A stretch of DNA of 64,000 nt, taken from NCBI GenBank assembly GCA_964540135.1, contig CAZILK010000001.1:62001-126000 (forward strand). Reading direction: 5' to 3'. Below the pieces are notes generated by a model. It was not told where the DNA came from. It did not search any database and saw only the letters and a list, made by a program, of their open reading frames with translations. The translations under genes were made by a program, and so were the position numbers. Each line of letters opens with the position of its first letter. Position 1 is the stretch's first letter. Below are positions 51,234 through 59,577 of the stretch, in pieces. The DNA is from CAZCAQ01 sp964540135. GTDB lineage: Bacteria > Patescibacteriota > WWE3 > UBA101185 > UBA10185.

Positions 51234-52573
51234 TTAGGTTCATGGGAGTCTTCTCAAAGTATACTAATAAATTTTTGTTAACTACTTCCTCAGGGCTTGT
51301 TTTTACAAACACTTTTTATCAACTGATGGGCAAGGTTTTTAGTATGGCAGGAACAGTTCTGATCACGATGTTTATTACAAAGTCCTACGGCCTTTCAGGC
51401 TACGGCTACTTTAATTTGATGCAGTCAATCCCAGCTATCTTTTTTATCATTTCAGATTTTGGTTTTAATGCAGTTGCTGCAAAAGATTTAACAGATAATT
51501 GGGATAAAGCTCAAAAATACTTTTTTAACATTTTAATAATGCGAATTGTCCTCTCACTTATTTTAATGGTGTTGGTTTTTCTTTCAATTTGGTTGTTTTT
51601 TCCGTACCCTGCTGATTTGAAATTCGGCATTTATCTAAGCTTGTTTTTAATCTTAACTCAAGCTCTGTACGCTTCGGGCAATCTTATTTTCCAGTTGAAA
51701 CTGAAATATGACTATTCAGTCTTAGGTTACCTCACAGGTTATGTACTTATTATGAGTATGAGCTTCGTACTCATTGCTCTTAAGGTAAATATAGTTTGGG
51801 TAAACTTCACCTATGTTCTTGGTGGGTTTTTAACATTTCTTGTTAGTTTAAGACTGTTAAAAAAACTAGGCATTGTATTACCAAAACAGTTTGCAGTTGA
51901 TTTGAAACTTTGGAAGAGGCTTTTAATCACCAGTGCACCAATTGGCCTCACCTTTGTATTTAGCCAGGTTAACTTTAGAGCTGACGCGATACTCCTGTCT
52001 AGATTAAGCTTGCCTGCAAGTTTTGGGTATACGAATGTTGAAACAGTGGCTGTCTACGGTCTTGCTTACAAAATTTTTGAAGTATGTCTTGTTGTGCCGA
52101 CTTTTTTTATGAATGCTGTATATCCCTTATATGTATCCAGACTTGCTGAAGGTAAAAGCGCGTTCATAGCTCTTTTTAAAAAATCAGTACTGGTACTATC
52201 AGGAGCAGGGCTTTTGGCATCCATTTTTGGAATACTTTTTGCACCGGCTATGATAAAAATTCTTGGCGGCGAGCAATTTTTTGACTCAGTGTTTACACTT
52301 AGGGTACTTTTTGTAGGCATATTAGTGTTTTTTGTTTCTGTACCGTTTTCATGGTTTATTGTTACTCTTGGTAAGCAAAAATATTTACCAGCCATCTACA
52401 TGCTTGCTGCTGTCTTTAATATTGTTTGTAATTTAGTGTTTATTCCCAAGTACTCGTACCTAGCTTCAGCGTACTTAACTTGGATTTCTGAGCTTATAAT
52501 CTTTATTTTATTAGTAGCGTTCTCAATCATTGCCTGGAAAAAATATAATGCAGAGCTACCTAAAGTTTCTTAA
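51230..52573 (+). CDS. Polysaccharide flippase, Wzx/MATE-like
   Basis: This 447-residue protein has about 12-14 membrane helices. FTNTFYQLMGKVFSMAGTVLITMFITKSYGLSGYGYFNLM and SDFGFNAVAAKDL are typical of the polysaccharide-biosynthesis flippases (RfbX/Wzx, MOP superfamily), as are RADAILLSRL and KIFEVCLVVPTFFMNAVYPLYVSRL. It would move lipid-linked glycan units across the membrane. ATG 51230 overlaps the stop of the hydrolase gene. The next gene starts inside its last codons. Confidence 0.9.
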   Translation: MIRFMGVFSKYTNKFLLTTSSGLVFTNTFYQLMGKVFSMAGTVLITMFITKSYGLSGYGYFNLMQSIPAIFFIISDFGFNAVAAKDLTDNWDKAQKYFFNILIMRIVLSLILMVLVFLSIWLFFPYPADLKFGIYLSLFLILTQALYASGNLIFQLKLKYDYSVLGYLTGYVLIMSMSFVLIALKVNIVWVNFTYVLGGFLTFLVSLRLLKKLGIVLPKQFAVDLKLWKRLLITSAPIGLTFVFSQVNFRADAILLSRLSLPASFGYTNVETVAVYGLAYKIFEVCLVVPTFFMNAVYPLYVSRLAEGKSAFIALFKKSVLVLSGAGLLASIFGILFAPAMIKILGGEQFFDSVFTLRVLFVGILVFFVSVPFSWFIVTLGKQKYLPAIYMLAAVFNIVCNLVFIPKYSYLASAYLTWISELIIFILLVAFSIIAWKKYNAELPKVS

Positions 52574-53762
52574 ATATCTTTATCTTATTTGTTTTGGTCT
52601 TTTGATGCTAGCTCAGCTAGTAAATTTAAAGTTTTTTGGACTTGGGGCGATTGGTAATTTCTATTTGTTTGATATTGCGGTTTTACTGTTTTGTGTTTTA
52701 GGAATTATTTTTTTCGTCAATTACAAATTACCAGTTCACATAAGCACTGTTACTTTATTGTTTTCTTTTTTTACGCTTTGGGCTTTATTTTCCCTTGTTA
52801 TTAATAACATCAGTCATTCTTATGGTGGTTTTTTTCCGCAATTCTTTTATTTAGTTCGCTGGGCATCATATTTTTTAGCAAGTTTATTGGTTGTTAATCT
52901 TATCAGACTAAAGTTGTTTAGTTTCAATATGCTTTTAAAAAGTATTATTGTTTCAGGCTTGTTGTTAACCTTACTTGGATTTATTCAACTTATTATATTG
53001 CCGGATTTCACAGTTTTGCCGGAAGCCTTTGGTTGGGATCCTCATAAGAACAGATTGGCATCTACCTTTTTTGACCCTAATTTTACAGGAGCTTTTATTG
53101 TTGCTGCTATCACTGTATGTTTCGGACTCTTTTATGAAAACAAAGACACAGTGTTTAAAAAACGAACTTTGCTTTTACTCCTGAGCTTGTTAACCCTCGG
53201 GCTGTTTTTTACATTTTCAAGAAGTGCGTGGGGAATGATGGGCGTTGTCATTTTAGTTTTTGGTGTTTTGAAATACAGATTATTGCTTGTTTTAAGTCTT
53301 GTAGTTGCATTCGCAACTTTTTTTGCCGTACCAAGAGTCCAAACAAGGTTAACTGGTATAACCGATCCAAGTGATTCAGCGCATTTTAGAATTATATCTT
53401 GGAAGACAGCATTAAATGTGTTTGAAACAAGTCCTGTATTTGGAGTTGGTTTTAATTCATATAGAGCTTCGCAAAAAGAATTGGGATTATTCCAGCCTGG
53501 GGATCTTGGCGGTAACTCTGGAGCTGGGGCTGACTCAAGCTTTTTGTTTATCCTAGCAACAACTGGACTTATTGGTGTGTTGTTCTTTTATGGTGCCTAT
53601 TCTCTAGCTATAGTAAGTACTTTAAGAACATTACCTAAAGGCGGTATTTATTGCTTTGCCGTTTTAACTGCTCTTTTTTTGGAAAGTACATTTATTAATT
53701 CTATCTTTTATCCACAGCTATTGTTTGTATGGCTGCCGTTTGCTTTAAGTGAGAACTCCTAG
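52548..53762 (+). CDS. O-antigen ligase / polymerase-like membrane protein
   Basis: This 404-residue protein has about ten helices and a large outer loop (near 245-310) with FRIISWKTALNVFETSPVFGVGFNSYR, typical of the Wzy_C (O-antigen ligase/polymerase) family; TFSRSAWGMMGVVILV is the preceding helix motif. It would polymerise or attach glycan outside the membrane. I start at ATG 52548, which overlaps the flippase end by 26 nt. The group hydrolase-flippase-ligase looks like a small envelope-glycan operon without its own glycosyltransferases. Confidence 0.87.
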   Translation: MQSYLKFLKYLYLICFGLLMLAQLVNLKFFGLGAIGNFYLFDIAVLLFCVLGIIFFVNYKLPVHISTVTLLFSFFTLWALFSLVINNISHSYGGFFPQFFYLVRWASYFLASLLVVNLIRLKLFSFNMLLKSIIVSGLLLTLLGFIQLIILPDFTVLPEAFGWDPHKNRLASTFFDPNFTGAFIVAAITVCFGLFYENKDTVFKKRTLLLLLSLLTLGLFFTFSRSAWGMMGVVILVFGVLKYRLLLVLSLVVAFATFFAVPRVQTRLTGITDPSDSAHFRIISWKTALNVFETSPVFGVGFNSYRASQKELGLFQPGDLGGNSGAGADSSFLFILATTGLIGVLFFYGAYSLAIVSTLRTLPKGGIYCFAVLTALFLESTFINSIFYPQLLFVWLPFALSENS

Positions 53763-54478
53763 TCTTTAGTATATTTAACTGCAAATCTCTGTTTTCCGAT
53801 GTTTCCTGCTTCATCTGTTGCAACAACATTGATTTCAATTTCCCCTTCTTTAACTCCTAGCAAAAGTTCAAATGTATTATCAGGCCTTGTAATTGCAATC
53901 CTGTCATTTATTGTTACTTGTGCCTTTTCGTCTACCTTACCTTTTACAAGGATTCTGTTTTGGAGATTAGAAATTACCTGATCTTTGTTAGGCTCTAAGA
54001 TTTCTATTTTTGGTTTTGTATTATCAAAAGCAACTGTTACAGTTTCACTTTTTTCGCTTTTGTTACCAAGATTATCAAGGGCAAAAGCAAAGATTGAGTT
54101 TTTACCACTATTTATTGAAACATTAACAAAATTAAATTCTCCTGATTGATCAGCTATAACAGAATCTTTTTTCGGCCCGTTTACAAAGAGCTCAACCGTA
54201 GCACCGGGTTCGGCTGAGCCTGATAGTGAGATAGTTTTCTTGTTTGTTGCTTTTGGTGGATCTATAAACTCAGGAGGAAGTGGTGCAAATAAATCTTTAT
54301 TTCCAGAATCATTACGGTTGACAGAAATGAGGCCAAAGAACGATCCAAGCTTTGGTGCTAAGAACTTAAATGACAAGAGTAGGACAATAAGAAGAACAAC
54401 TATTGCAAACATAGTGTTAAAGAGCTTTGTGACGAGCTCTTCTTCAGAGTGTTTTTGATTTGGTTTATATTTACCCAT
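53759..54478 (-). CDS. Membrane-anchored protein with two Ig-like domains
   Basis: This 239-residue protein has one membrane helix (about 22-42, FAIVVLLIVLLLSFKFLA) and two outer bacterial Ig-like repeats: KKTISLSGSAEPGATVELFVNG...GEFNFVNVSINSGKNSIFAFALDNLGNKSEKS and ILVKGKVDEKAQVTINDR...NTFELLLGVKEGEIEINVVATDEAGN. This is the glucodextranase-B-like pattern used for surface display and glycan contact. ATG 54478 lies exactly 6 nt after TAAAAT on the minus strand. The 3' end overlaps the convergent ligase gene by 4 nt. Confidence 0.82.
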   Translation of the reverse strand: MGKYKPNQKHSEEELVTKLFNTMFAIVVLLIVLLLSFKFLAPKLGSFFGLISVNRNDSGNKDLFAPLPPEFIDPPKATNKKTISLSGSAEPGATVELFVNGPKKDSVIADQSGEFNFVNVSINSGKNSIFAFALDNLGNKSEKSETVTVAFDNTKPKIEILEPNKDQVISNLQNRILVKGKVDEKAQVTINDRIAITRPDNTFELLLGVKEGEIEINVVATDEAGNIGKQRFAVKYTKD

Positions 54479-54522
54479 AGGTTGATTTTACTCTTTTTTA
54501 GTTAATTTGTTTTACTTAATAA

Positions 54523-54597
54523 TGGAGCCGTCCATGGGAATCGAACCCATAACCTGCTGTTTACGATACAGCTGCTCTACCATTGAGCCAGGACGGC
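54523..54597 (-). tRNA. tRNA-Thr(CGT)
   Basis: A 75-nt cloverleaf on the minus strand: acceptor GCCGTCC/GGACGGC, D stem GCTC/GAGC, anticodon stem GCTGT/ACAGC around ATCGTAA (anticodon CGT, codon ACG), T stem ATGGG/CCCAT with TTCGATT, discriminator T and encoded CCA. Confidence 0.95.
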
Positions 54598-54658
54598 GCT
54601 AGTTAGGATTGTACCACCCAGCTCTCTAGCTGTTTACTGTATTTTATATCAAGTTTGT

Positions 54659-54765
54659 TATAATTAGGTAACGGTGCTGAGTGTTATTGTTGCAGGTTAT
54701 TAACAAGCAGTAAGCATACTTACAGCCGCAATTTATATAGTTTTATTGTAGAAATAGGGTACTTT
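54659..54765 (+). promoter_or_regulatory. Leader of the DUF554 gene with a 9-codon ORF and hairpin
   Basis: TATAAT (54659-54664) is followed by GTG 54674, nine codons reading MLSVIVAGY and TAA at 54701. A hairpin GTAAG-cata-CTTAC (54710-54723) comes next, 42 nt before the DUF554 ATG. This is longer than the other leaders in the window and could be an attenuator-like or structured leader; no known riboswitch was recognised. Confidence 0.3.
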
Positions 54766-55446
54766 ATGCCAATTGGAACGATTATCAACATAGTAGCAGT
54801 TTTAATCGGAGGTACACTCGGATTATTTTTGCGTAAGAATTTTCCTGAAAATATCAAAACAATCGTTTTTCAGGGTATAGGTCTTTGCACTCTTTTAATT
54901 GGTATGCAGATGGCTCTTCAGGTTAAAGATCCATTAATATTGATCTTCAGTATTCTTATTGGGGGTGTCTTGGGTGAGTTGGTTCATTTAGATCAACGAG
55001 TTGAGAGTATGAGCAATGCTTTAAAGAGTAAGTTAAAGTTTAAAGATAAGGGGTTTACTGAAGGACTTGTTACAGCATTTCTGATTTTTTGTATAGGTTC
55101 GATGACTATAGTTGGCGCACTTAACGAAGGTATATCAGGTGATAAGTCTCTTCTACTCACTAAATCAATGCTTGATGGTTTTACTTCCATTGCACTTGCC
55201 TCTACATTTGGCGCTGGTGTCTTGTTTTCAGTCATTCCTATGTTAATTTTCCAAGGAGGTTTAACTGTATTTGCAGGTCAGTTCGAGCATTTGTTCAGTG
55301 AGGTCTTGTTAGCTCAGCTAACAGCAACGGGTGGGGTGTTAATTCTTGGAATAGGACTTAATCTCCTTGAGATTAAAAGCATCAAGGTGCTTAATTTATT
55401 ACCTGCTCTTTTGGTTGTTGTTCTACTAACAGTACTTTTGCTTTAA
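54766..55446 (+). CDS. DUF554 family membrane protein
   Basis: This 226-residue protein has about six or seven helices and the DUF554 (YqgA/YdfK) look: IGTIINIVAVLIGGTLGLFLRKNFPE at the N terminus, ILIGGVLGELVHLDQRVE, FCIGSMTIVGALNEGISGDKSLLLTKSMLDGFTSIALASTFGAGVLFSVIPML, and GGVLILGIGLNLLEIKSIKVLNLLPALL. It is a probable transporter of unknown substrate. The gene is convergent with Fic, with a coding-like open frame starting 1 nt after its stop on the other strand. Confidence 0.9.
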   Translation: MPIGTIINIVAVLIGGTLGLFLRKNFPENIKTIVFQGIGLCTLLIGMQMALQVKDPLILIFSILIGGVLGELVHLDQRVESMSNALKSKLKFKDKGFTEGLVTAFLIFCIGSMTIVGALNEGISGDKSLLLTKSMLDGFTSIALASTFGAGVLFSVIPMLIFQGGLTVFAGQFEHLFSEVLLAQLTATGGVLILGIGLNLLEIKSIKVLNLLPALLVVVLLTVLLL

Positions 55447-55569
55447 TTATTTAAGCATACTTCCGGTAGGTGTTGGATTCTCGGGTACTATTAGTGTCGC
55501 GGCCTCATCATCAAGTGCTATAAAGATTCCGTTACCTTCAGTACGTAGTATGTGGACCTCCCATTGCCC
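55447..55569 (-). pseudogene. Coding-like open tail in another frame at the fic 3' end
   Basis: On the minus strand a 40-codon open stretch without a start codon runs to TAA at 55449-55447: it reads through TEGNGIFIALDDEA and ends ENPTPTGSMLK. It overlaps the last 17 codons of fic in another frame and then continues 24 codons beyond the fic stop. The composition is that of real protein. It may be the true fic C terminus after a frameshift, or the remnant of another gene. Confidence 0.3.
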
Positions 55570-56561
55570 TTACGCGTTACTAATTCTAAATCAAGAAGCT
55601 TTTGGAAGTCCATAGTACGTGTTGCTTTAGCGCGGTTAGTTAGCTTGGCATAGTCCCGGTCTGTGATAAAACCATTTTGACGAATATGGTCAATTATGTT
55701 TATGTGGTGCGTCTCAAGCTTTGTGTCTGGTGTTCTACCAATATCTGGCAGAAGTTTACTAACCCTGAGAAGCTCGTCAATAAGTCCTCCAGTAAAGTAT
55801 TCAAGCCAGTTCGTAAAATCAATAGATTCAACCAATTCATTGTAATCACCATATTCTCCCACTGCTTGGAAGTACTTTGTAACATTTTGATTATAATAAT
55901 TTTCAAAACTAAAGAGGTTAAACGTATTTAAGCCCATCTTGGCTAGAAGCAATTTTGTAGCTAGTCTCGTAGTCCTACCGTTACCATCAGTAAAAGGGTG
56001 AATAATGACCATTTGTTTGTGGAAAATACCTGCCATGATTAACGGATCAACAATTACACTGCTATCTTTGATGTAATTTACCAACTCTTCGATAAGTTCT
56101 TGTACTTTTTCTACTTCAGGAGGTAGATAGATCGTTTTTCCAGTTCTCGGATCGTTCACAACCACTGGATTTTTCCTGAGCTTACCTGTTTCGATTGTAG
56201 GAAGTAGCCCGTTAACTATCTGCTTGTGTATATCAAGAATAAGCTTGAGGGATATTTCAAGATGATTTTCTCTCAGAAGTTTATTAAGACTCTCCAGTGC
56301 TTGGTTGTAGTTTAGCACTTCTTTTTCGCTATCCCTGATATAGCTTGGTTGCTGTCTAAGTATCTTCTTAACTTCTGTTAAAGGAAGAGGGTTGCCTTCG
56401 ATGCTGGTCGAAGCATGCGCAGAAACTTCACGTGCAGATTTTTCAAACTCAACTAGAACGACTTTGGGAAAACGACGATCGTTCAGATCTCTTATTAGGT
56501 TATTAATCCTCTTGATGTTACCTAGAAGTTGGTTAGTGATTGTAAACTTAGGATTGAACAT
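55518..56561 (-). CDS. Fic-domain protein (AMPylase type) with winged helix
   Basis: This 347-residue protein has an N-terminal inhibitory helix motif STSIEGNPL (SxxxEG, near 53-61), the Fic core with HPFTDGNGRTTR (about 197-208) and a C-terminal winged-helix domain (about 285-345). Fic enzymes move AMP from ATP onto hydroxyl groups of target proteins; the inhibitory helix before the core makes this class II, self-inhibited. The flap strand TGKTIYLPP is present. It has a consensus promoter of its own. An open frame that continues past its stop (55447-55569) hints at a frameshift near the 3' end. Confidence 0.9.
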   Translation of the reverse strand: MFNPKFTITNQLLGNIKRINNLIRDLNDRRFPKVVLVEFEKSAREVSAHASTSIEGNPLPLTEVKKILRQQPSYIRDSEKEVLNYNQALESLNKLLRENHLEISLKLILDIHKQIVNGLLPTIETGKLRKNPVVVNDPRTGKTIYLPPEVEKVQELIEELVNYIKDSSVIVDPLIMAGIFHKQMVIIHPFTDGNGRTTRLATKLLLAKMGLNTFNLFSFENYYNQNVTKYFQAVGEYGDYNELVESIDFTNWLEYFTGGLIDELLRVSKLLPDIGRTPDTKLETHHINIIDHIRQNGFITDRDYAKLTNRAKATRTMDFQKLLDLELVTRKGNGRSTYYVLKVTESL

Positions 56562-56569
56562 CTAGTCGA

Positions 56570-56598
56570 ATAGTAGGCGATTATTGGTCGATTGTCAA
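56570..56598 (-). promoter_or_regulatory. Promoter of fic
   Basis: On the minus strand, TTGACA (56598-56593), a 17-bp spacer and TACTAT (56575-56570), then 8 nt to the fic ATG at 56561. Confidence 0.7.
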
Positions 56599-56605
56599 GA
56601 TTGTA

Positions 56606-56679
56606 TGGAGCGGATGAAGGGAATCGAACCCTCGCCCCAACCTTGGGAAGGTTGAATTCTACCATTGAACTACATCCGC
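56606..56679 (-). tRNA. tRNA-Gly(CCC)
   Basis: A 74-nt cloverleaf on the minus strand: acceptor GCGGATG/CATCCGC, D stem GTTC/GAAT, anticodon stem CAACC/GGTTG around TTCCCAA (anticodon CCC, codon GGG), T stem GAGGG/CCCTT with TTCGATT, discriminator T and encoded CCA. Confidence 0.95.
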
Positions 56680-56753
56680 GCCTGTTAATATCATACAACG
56701 AGTAAGGGCTAAGTCCCAGCCCAAACTTGCATATTTGTTTAATACTGGTGCTG

Positions 56754-57563
56754 CTAAGGTATAACCAGACTTTGTCCCGGGAATATGAGCGCTTGTTGTC
56801 CGCTAGCCAAATAACCCACGCTTGAGGCATTTGCACTTAGAATATTTACCCATAAACTACCATCCCCATACACTCCTTCAGCAATTTCCCATAGAGTATC
56901 TCCTGATTTTACTGTGTATTTTTTGTTTTCAGGCTTAACATCTCCTGGTTTATAGTCATTTGGTACCCATTGCTGTCCTGGTGCGGCGGTTGCTTTTTGT
57001 AATTGTTCGTTTTGTTCTGGTGTATTTGTAAAGTCACCTTGAGGCTCTATTAAAGCCTGTGTATCTGCAGGTGGGGTATATTGTTGTTCATTATTCGAGG
57101 ATGAATCCAATCCTTGTTCATCAATTACGCTTTCATTCTCTCTAACAGTGAAAGCAGCCTTTGAGGTTATTTGATTCTTTTCTGGTTTATCTCCAAAAAA
57201 CGCTATTTTACCTGCGACAAAGCTTTTATACGCAAAATAAGAAAGACCTAAGACAAATAGAAGCGCTGCCACAGTAGCTAGAATATTTGCAAGGCTGTTT
57301 TCTCTATAATCAAACGGAAGCTCTGGTTGTGGAAGTGATTTGCTGCTTTTGATTTGTGTAGGCTCGTCCTGTTGCGGTTCAATTTCTTCTGCGTGCTCCG
57401 TCTGGGGTTCTTCTTCTTTGTTGTAACCTAATGTTGGATCTTGATATACAGGTATAGCTTCCGAATTTTTTAATGCGTAAGTGTGGTGCAAAGTATTACT
57501 AGGGTCGTTACTTGTAGTTCTACCTGAGTAGTAACTACGGTTTCTATTTCTATGTTTTGACAT
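56754..57563 (-). CDS. Membrane-anchored LysM protein
   Basis: This 269-residue protein has a basic N terminus (MSKHRNRNRSYYSGRTT), a Glu/Gln-rich cytoplasmic part, one membrane helix (about 103-121, ILATVAALLFVLGLSYFAYKSF), a Gln/Pro/Thr-rich outer linker and a C-terminal LysM domain (KKYTVKSGDTLWEIAEGVYGDGSLWVNILSANAS...IFPGQSLVIP). I start at ATG 57563, because longer reading would run into tRNA-Asp. It lies between tRNA-Gly and tRNA-Asp on the same strand and probably holds the membrane to peptidoglycan. Confidence 0.88.
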   Translation of the reverse strand: MSKHRNRNRSYYSGRTTSNDPSNTLHHTYALKNSEAIPVYQDPTLGYNKEEEPQTEHAEEIEPQQDEPTQIKSSKSLPQPELPFDYRENSLANILATVAALLFVLGLSYFAYKSFVAGKIAFFGDKPEKNQITSKAAFTVRENESVIDEQGLDSSSNNEQQYTPPADTQALIEPQGDFTNTPEQNEQLQKATAAPGQQWVPNDYKPGDVKPENKKYTVKSGDTLWEIAEGVYGDGSLWVNILSANASSVGYLASGQQALIFPGQSLVIP

Positions 57564-57591
57564 TTTTGCAAGGGCAGCAAAAATAGTTAAC

Positions 57592-57669
57592 TGGCGGAAC
57601 CGACGGGGCTCGAACCCGCGACCTCTTCCGTGACAGGGAAGCGCTCTAACCAAACTGAGCTACGGCTCC
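57592..57669 (-). tRNA. tRNA-Asp(GTC)
   Basis: A 78-nt cloverleaf on the minus strand: acceptor GGAGCCG/CGGTTCC (one G-U), D stem GCTC/GAGC, anticodon stem CTTCC/GGAAG around CTGTCAC (anticodon GTC), T stem GCGGG/CCCGT with TTCGAGC, discriminator G and encoded CCA. Confidence 0.95.
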
Positions 57670-57813
57670 ATTTATAGTTGGTATCCTAACAAGCAGGGTT
57701 TTTAGTGTCAATGAGGATTATATACTGTATTTACTTAACTTGAAAATAATTCCAGTTTAATTTGACTTACTAGTATTCTAAACCGATTAAAATTGGCTAT
57801 AATAAAGGAAGTT

Positions 57814-59577
57814 ATGACTCAGAAAGAATACCTTTTCACAAACGAGCAGCTGCTGACAATTCTTAAAGAAGTTACAGCTGCAATGGAGGTCAAAGAAGTC
57901 ACCTTTTTTCGTATCAGAGCGTATCAAAATGTAATCTCAGCAATAGAAGATCTAACAGTGAGTGTTTATGACCTTTGGCGTCAAAACAGGCTTGATGAGA
58001 TATCTGGAATTGGGGTTATTCTCAAGCAGCACTTAAGCGATCTATTCTCAACAGGTAGTGTAAAAGACTTTGAAATGGTGAAAAAAGATCTCCCGGAAGG
58101 TATGTTTGCGCTTCTAGGTCTTAGAGGCATTGGAGCTAAAAAAGCCTTTAAGCTTGCCTCTATTTTTAAGCTTGAAAAAAGAGACACCGCATTTGAGCTT
58201 CTCAAAAAACATGCTGAAAAAGGTGAGATCCGGGTGCTTGAGGGTTTTGGAGAGAAGTCTGAGCTTGCTATCCTTGAGACTCTAAACGAACACAAGAAGC
58301 ATAAAAACAGCAAAGAGCGGATGTTACTCAGTCATGCGGAGGAGATAGCTGGCAGGTATATAGATTTCTTAACTTCAGCTGATTTCATCGAGGAAGCCAG
58401 TGCTCTTGGATCGCTTAGAAGACGCGAAGCAACTGTTGGAGATTTAGACATTGCTGCTGCAACCACTGAGCCTCAAAAAGCAATTGAGCACTTTATCTCC
58501 TTTCCCGAGGTTAAAGAAGTTACAGCTAAAGGGACTTCGCGCGCTGCAGTCATTCTTACAAACGATGTGCAAGTTGATCTAAGAGTAACTCGATCCGAGG
58601 CACTTGGTGCTATGACGCAGTACTTTACAGGCTCAAAGACACATAACATAAATCTGAGAAATTATGCTTTGGAGCAAGGTTTTTCATTATCAGAGTATGG
58701 AATCAAGTATAAAGATGTTTTAACAGAGTTTGCAACAGAAGAAGCTTTTTATTCTCATATTAAGCTTAGCTATATTCCACCAGAACTTAGGCAAGGCAAA
58801 AACGAGGTTGAACTTGCAAAAAACGGAAAGCTACCAGACCTCATAAAACTGAGCGATATCCAAGGGGATTTGCATATGCACACGACTTATTCTGACGGTG
58901 CCGAGAGTATTGAGGCTATGGTTTCAGCTAGCATCTCTAAGGGATATAAGTATATTGCGATAACTGATCACAACCCAAGTGTAAAAGCTCAAGGCACATT
59001 TGATGTTCTAGCCTCTATAGAGAATAAAAGAAGACTTATTGAACAACTAAATAGTTCACAGGATGATATACGAATACTATTTGGGTTCGAGGTAGATATT
59101 TTAAAGTCAGGTGAGCTTGGACTGCCAGATAATCTGCTCTCCAAACTTGACTTTGCAATAGCCTCTATCCATACGGCTCTTGACCAACCACGAGCTGAGA
59201 TCACAGAGAGACTTCTTAAAGCAATCAGAAATCCGCTTGTAAAGTTCATAGGCCATCCTTCAGGGAGGCTTATAAACAAAAGACCGCCGTGTGATATTGA
59301 CTGGGAACTAGTATTAAACGAGGCTAAAAAACACAATAAGATTTTGGAAATTAATGCGCAACCTACAAGACTTGATCTTGCAGATGATATCGCTTATGAA
59401 GCAAGGAGGCTTGGTATTAGGCTTATTATTAATACTGACGCTCATTCCGTAAGTGAGCTTGATAATATGAAATACGGCGTAGATGTTGCAAGAAGAGCTT
59501 GGTGTCGGAAAGAAGACATTGTAAATACAAATTCACTTAGCACATTGCTTAAAGAATTTGATATAATAAATTCATGA
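57814..59577 (+). CDS. polX: DNA polymerase X with PHP domain
   Basis: This 587-residue protein fills short gaps in base-excision repair. The N-terminal 8-kDa-like helix-hairpin-helix part (FFRIRAYQNVISAIEDL; ISGIGVILKQHL; LRGIGAKKAFKLASIF) is followed by the palm with GSLRRREATVGDLDIAAA (metal-binding DxD near 207) and QVDLRVT. A C-terminal PHP domain (IQGDLHMHTTYSDGAESIEAMV, TDHN, FGFEVDIL, FIGHPSGRLI, INTDAHS) gives exonuclease activity. ATG 57814 is preferred over an in-frame TTG at 57793, since TATAAT (57798-57803) lies between them. It overlaps lemA by 4 nt. Confidence 0.94.
   Translation: MTQKEYLFTNEQLLTILKEVTAAMEVKEVTFFRIRAYQNVISAIEDLTVSVYDLWRQNRLDEISGIGVILKQHLSDLFSTGSVKDFEMVKKDLPEGMFALLGLRGIGAKKAFKLASIFKLEKRDTAFELLKKHAEKGEIRVLEGFGEKSELAILETLNEHKKHKNSKERMLLSHAEEIAGRYIDFLTSADFIEEASALGSLRRREATVGDLDIAAATTEPQKAIEHFISFPEVKEVTAKGTSRAAVILTNDVQVDLRVTRSEALGAMTQYFTGSKTHNINLRNYALEQGFSLSEYGIKYKDVLTEFATEEAFYSHIKLSYIPPELRQGKNEVELAKNGKLPDLIKLSDIQGDLHMHTTYSDGAESIEAMVSASISKGYKYIAITDHNPSVKAQGTFDVLASIENKRRLIEQLNSSQDDIRILFGFEVDILKSGELGLPDNLLSKLDFAIASIHTALDQPRAEITERLLKAIRNPLVKFIGHPSGRLINKRPPCDIDWELVLNEAKKHNKILEINAQPTRLDLADDIAYEARRLGIRLIINTDAHSVSELDNMKYGVDVARRAWCRKEDIVNTNSLSTLLKEFDIINS

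Noticed and set aside
54523..57669. tRNA-Thr, tRNA-Gly and tRNA-Asp region as an integration hotspot
   Set aside because: No integrase, no duplicated tRNA ends and no mobile genes were seen next to these tRNAs; the genes between them look native.
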